This document shows, in pieces, positions 4,406-6,414 of a stretch of DNA of 6,414 nucleotides. Position numbers and translations under genes: made by a program. The stretch lies in NCBI GenBank assembly GCA_003151295.1, contig PLXD01000086.1, positions 1-6,414 of the forward strand, in the 5' to 3' direction. The notes beneath the pieces were generated by a model. It made no database searches. It had not been told where the DNA came from and saw only the letters and a list, made by a program, of their open reading frames with translations. The stretch comes from Chitinophagaceae bacterium. GTDB taxonomy: Bacteria; Bacteroidota; Bacteroidia; Chitinophagales; Chitinophagaceae. Within the stretch, counting starts at the first letter, position 1, and each line of letters starts with the position of its first letter.

Positions 4406-6414
4406 ATGCTTAAGCATCCTATCAAAAGAATTGCAATCTTGATTATTGCCTTGCAAGGCATCGTTCGAAGCAACGCCCAGGACCTTTCATCAAATATCCG
4501 GGATCTTCCATCCATTGAAAGCAAGCGTATCCGACTTCCCAATGGTTGGTCCCTCACTCCGGTCGGCAATAGCCTGTCCCTGGGAGATTTACCCCTCAAT
4601 ATAGCTGTTAGCCGCACACAGAAATATGCGGCTGTTACCAATAACGGGGAGAGCACGCAAACCATCCAACTGATCGATGCCCGGTCCGATCAACAGTTGG
4701 ATGAAGTAGTGATTCCTAAATCTTGGGGAGGCATTGTATTCAGCGCGGATGAAAGATACCTTTACGCTTCAGGCGGTAACGATAACTGGATACTCAAATA
4801 CGAAATCAGAAAGAATAAACTGGTCACGGCCGATACTATTAAACTAGGGAAGCCATGGCCCAAAATGCTGGTTTCCCCGGCAGGCATGGCCCTGGACGAT
4901 AAAAAGCAATTGTTATATGTGGTTACCAAGGAAGACAATAGCCTTTATGTGGTGGACTTAAGGACCGACCGGATTTTATACAAACATCTCCTTAGCGGGG
5001 AAGGATATACCTGCCTGCTCTCCCCGGATAAGGAAGAATTATATGTAAGCGTATGGGGCGGTGATAAGGTAATGGTGTATAACACGAACACCGGTGCTTT
5101 CACGGATAGCATCGGCGTCGGCGATAATCCGAACGATCTCTGTCTTTCCAAAAACGGACATTTCCTGTTTGTGGCCAATGCCAATGATAATAGTGTGTCC
5201 GTAATCGATATCCAGCGAAGGAAGGTAATAGAAACTCTCAATGCAGCCTTGTATCCAACCCAACTAAGCGGCTCCACGACCAATGGGGTAGGGTTAAGCG
5301 ATGACGGCAAAACGTTATATATTGCAAATGCCGACAATAATTGCCTGGCTATATTCGATGTGAGCAAACCGGGCACCAGTGAATCCATGGGATTCATTCC
5401 TACCGGTTGGTATCCCACCTGTGTCAGGGTGATCGGGAAAAAACTATATGTTTCCAATGGTAAGGGTTTTTCTTCTTTTCCGAACCCTAATGGCCCCGAC
5501 CCAATTGACAGGAAACAGGCGATCTCTATTGACAAGGGAGAAACTAATCAGGCGGCCAAAGAACAATATATAGGCGGCGGTTTGCTGATGGGCACGATGA
5601 GCATCATTTCCATTCCTTCCCCCCGGCAGTTGTCGGTGTATTCCCAGGCCGTCTATAACAATACTCCCTATCATAAGTCCGATGAATTGTCGGCGGCGGG
5701 AGTAGAGGCCGATAATCCTATACCCCAGCATGTGGGTGATCCTTCCCCTATTAAGCACGTGTTCTACATCATCAAGGAGAACCGTACTTATGACCAGGTT
5801 TTGGGGGATATGAAGGAAGGCAATGGGGATACCAGCCTGGTTTTATTCGGGGAAAAAATCACTCCTAACCAACACGCCATCGCCAGGGAATTTGTGCTGT
5901 TGGATAATTTTTATGTGGATGGAGAAGTGAGTGCGGATGGCCATAACTGGAGCATGGGTGCCTATGCAACAGATTTTATGGAAAAGAATTGGCCCACCAG
6001 CTATGGAGACAGGGGAAGAGGGGCTAAGGGTCCGACAGCATTGAATAAGATGTATATCTGGGATCAGGCCAGCCGGTCAGGGGTTAGTTTTCGTACCTAT
6101 GGTGAATTTGCGTCCAAGGGAAAGGCCACTATACCCATATTGAATGGACATTTTCTGCCGGGTTTCGAGGGTTTCAACCTGCACGTCCGTGATACTGTCC
6201 GTTACCGGGTGTGGAAAGATGAATTTGATTCCCTGGTGACAAACAACTCACTCCCTCAATTGATGACCGTCAGATTTGGCAACGATCATACGGAAGGCAC
6301 GGCGGCAGGTCGCCCTACCCCTTTTGCACACGTGGCAGACAATGACCTCACCATTGGGTTATTCCTGGAACACCTCAGCCAAAGCCCTGTGTGGAAAGAA
6401 TCCGTTGTTTTCAG
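4406..6414 (+). CDS. Secreted YncE-like beta-propeller / phosphoesterase (alkaline phosphatase superfamily) fusion, 3'-truncated
   Basis: The frame is open without interruption from ATG 4406 to the right edge, giving 669 complete residues. Residues 1-24 form a signal peptide (basic KRIAIL start, hydrophobic core, likely cleavage SNA|Q), so the protein is periplasmic or extracellular. Seven blade-like strands begin near residues 73, 117, 169, 211, 253, 303 and 347 (for example LLYVVTKEDNSLYVVDL, FLFVANANDNSVSVIDI, TLYIANADNNCLAIFDV), as in a seven-bladed YncE propeller. A linker leads to HVFYIIKENRTYDQVLGD (451-468), the E-N metal-site motif that opens PF04185 phosphoesterases (phospholipase C / acid phosphatase type). 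VDGEVSADGHNWS follows (504-516), with a possible nucleophile at Ser509. GNDHTEGT (625-632) has Asp627/His628 as likely metal ligands. Roughly 100-200 C-terminal residues are probably cut off. The architecture matches what databases name bifunctional YncE family/alkaline phosphatase family protein. Its substrate is unknown. The -7 element next to the ATG suggests it is transcribed alone, not with the MFS gene. Confidence -1.
   Translation, partial: MLKHPIKRIAILIIALQGIVRSNAQDLSSNIRDLPSIESKRIRLPNGWSLTPVGNSLSLGDLPLNIAVSRTQKYAAVTNNGESTQTIQLIDARSDQQLDEVVIPKSWGGIVFSADERYLYASGGNDNWILKYEIRKNKLVTADTIKLGKPWPKMLVSPAGMALDDKKQLLYVVTKEDNSLYVVDLRTDRILYKHLLSGEGYTCLLSPDKEELYVSVWGGDKVMVYNTNTGAFTDSIGVGDNPNDLCLSKNGHFLFVANANDNSVSVIDIQRRKVIETLNAALYPTQLSGSTTNGVGLSDDGKTLYIANADNNCLAIFDVSKPGTSESMGFIPTGWYPTCVRVIGKKLYVSNGKGFSSFPNPNGPDPIDRKQAISIDKGETNQAAKEQYIGGGLLMGTMSIISIPSPRQLSVYSQAVYNNTPYHKSDELSAAGVEADNPIPQHVGDPSPIKHVFYIIKENRTYDQVLGDMKEGNGDTSLVLFGEKITPNQHAIAREFVLLDNFYVDGEVSADGHNWSMGAYATDFMEKNWPTSYGDRGRGAKGPTALNKMYIWDQASRSGVSFRTYGEFASKGKATIPILNGHFLPGFEGFNLHVRDTVRYRVWKDEFDSLVTNNSLPQLMTVRFGNDHTEGTAAGRPTPFAHVADNDLTIGLFLEHLSQSPVWKESVVF

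Noticed and set aside
4945..5758. Long minus-strand open frames of 196 and 104 codons
   Set aside because: They lie opposite the continuous YncE/phosphoesterase frame, have no recognisable domain, and read as antisense shadows of a conserved gene.

Overview
The window looks like chromosomal DNA of a Bacteroidota bacterium, most likely a Chitinophagaceae/Sphingobacteriales-type organism. Three things point there. Two intergenic promoters match the Bacteroidota -7 consensus TAnnTTTG. Shine-Dalgarno sequences are mostly absent. The gene types (GH116 glycosidase, a secreted YncE/alkaline-phosphatase-superfamily fusion) are common in that phylum. The assignment comes from pattern recognition, not a database search. 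All five genes lie on the + strand, and both edges cut through a gene.

Region 1 (2-2415): the 3' part of a GH116 (GBA2/bile-acid beta-glucosidase-like) glycosidase is open to the left edge. Its stop overlaps by 4 nt (ATGA) the start of a small FKBP-fold protein. That protein resembles SlyD without the insert-in-flap domain and has a short Cys tail instead of the His-rich tail. The two are probably translationally coupled.

Region 2 (2416-4333): a 180-nt intergenic region holds a weak hairpin and then a TATATTTG promoter element overlapped by two interlocking inverted repeats. It drives a MarR-family regulator and, 31 nt downstream, an EntS-type MFS_3 exporter. This is a classic self-repressed regulator/efflux-pump pair.

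Region 3 (4334-6414): a short intergenic region contains an 8-bp inverted repeat immediately after the transporter stop. It is followed by a near-ideal promoter (TTG-N19-TAGCTTTG) placed so close to the next ATG that the transcript is probably leaderless. The gene encodes a secreted seven-bladed YncE-like propeller fused to a phosphoesterase domain and runs off the right edge.

I see no mobile element, CRISPR array, tRNA or rRNA. I found no wholly new system. The most unusual items are the stripped-down SlyD-like protein coupled to a glycosidase, the double palindrome at the marR promoter, and the predicted leaderless start of the phosphoesterase gene.
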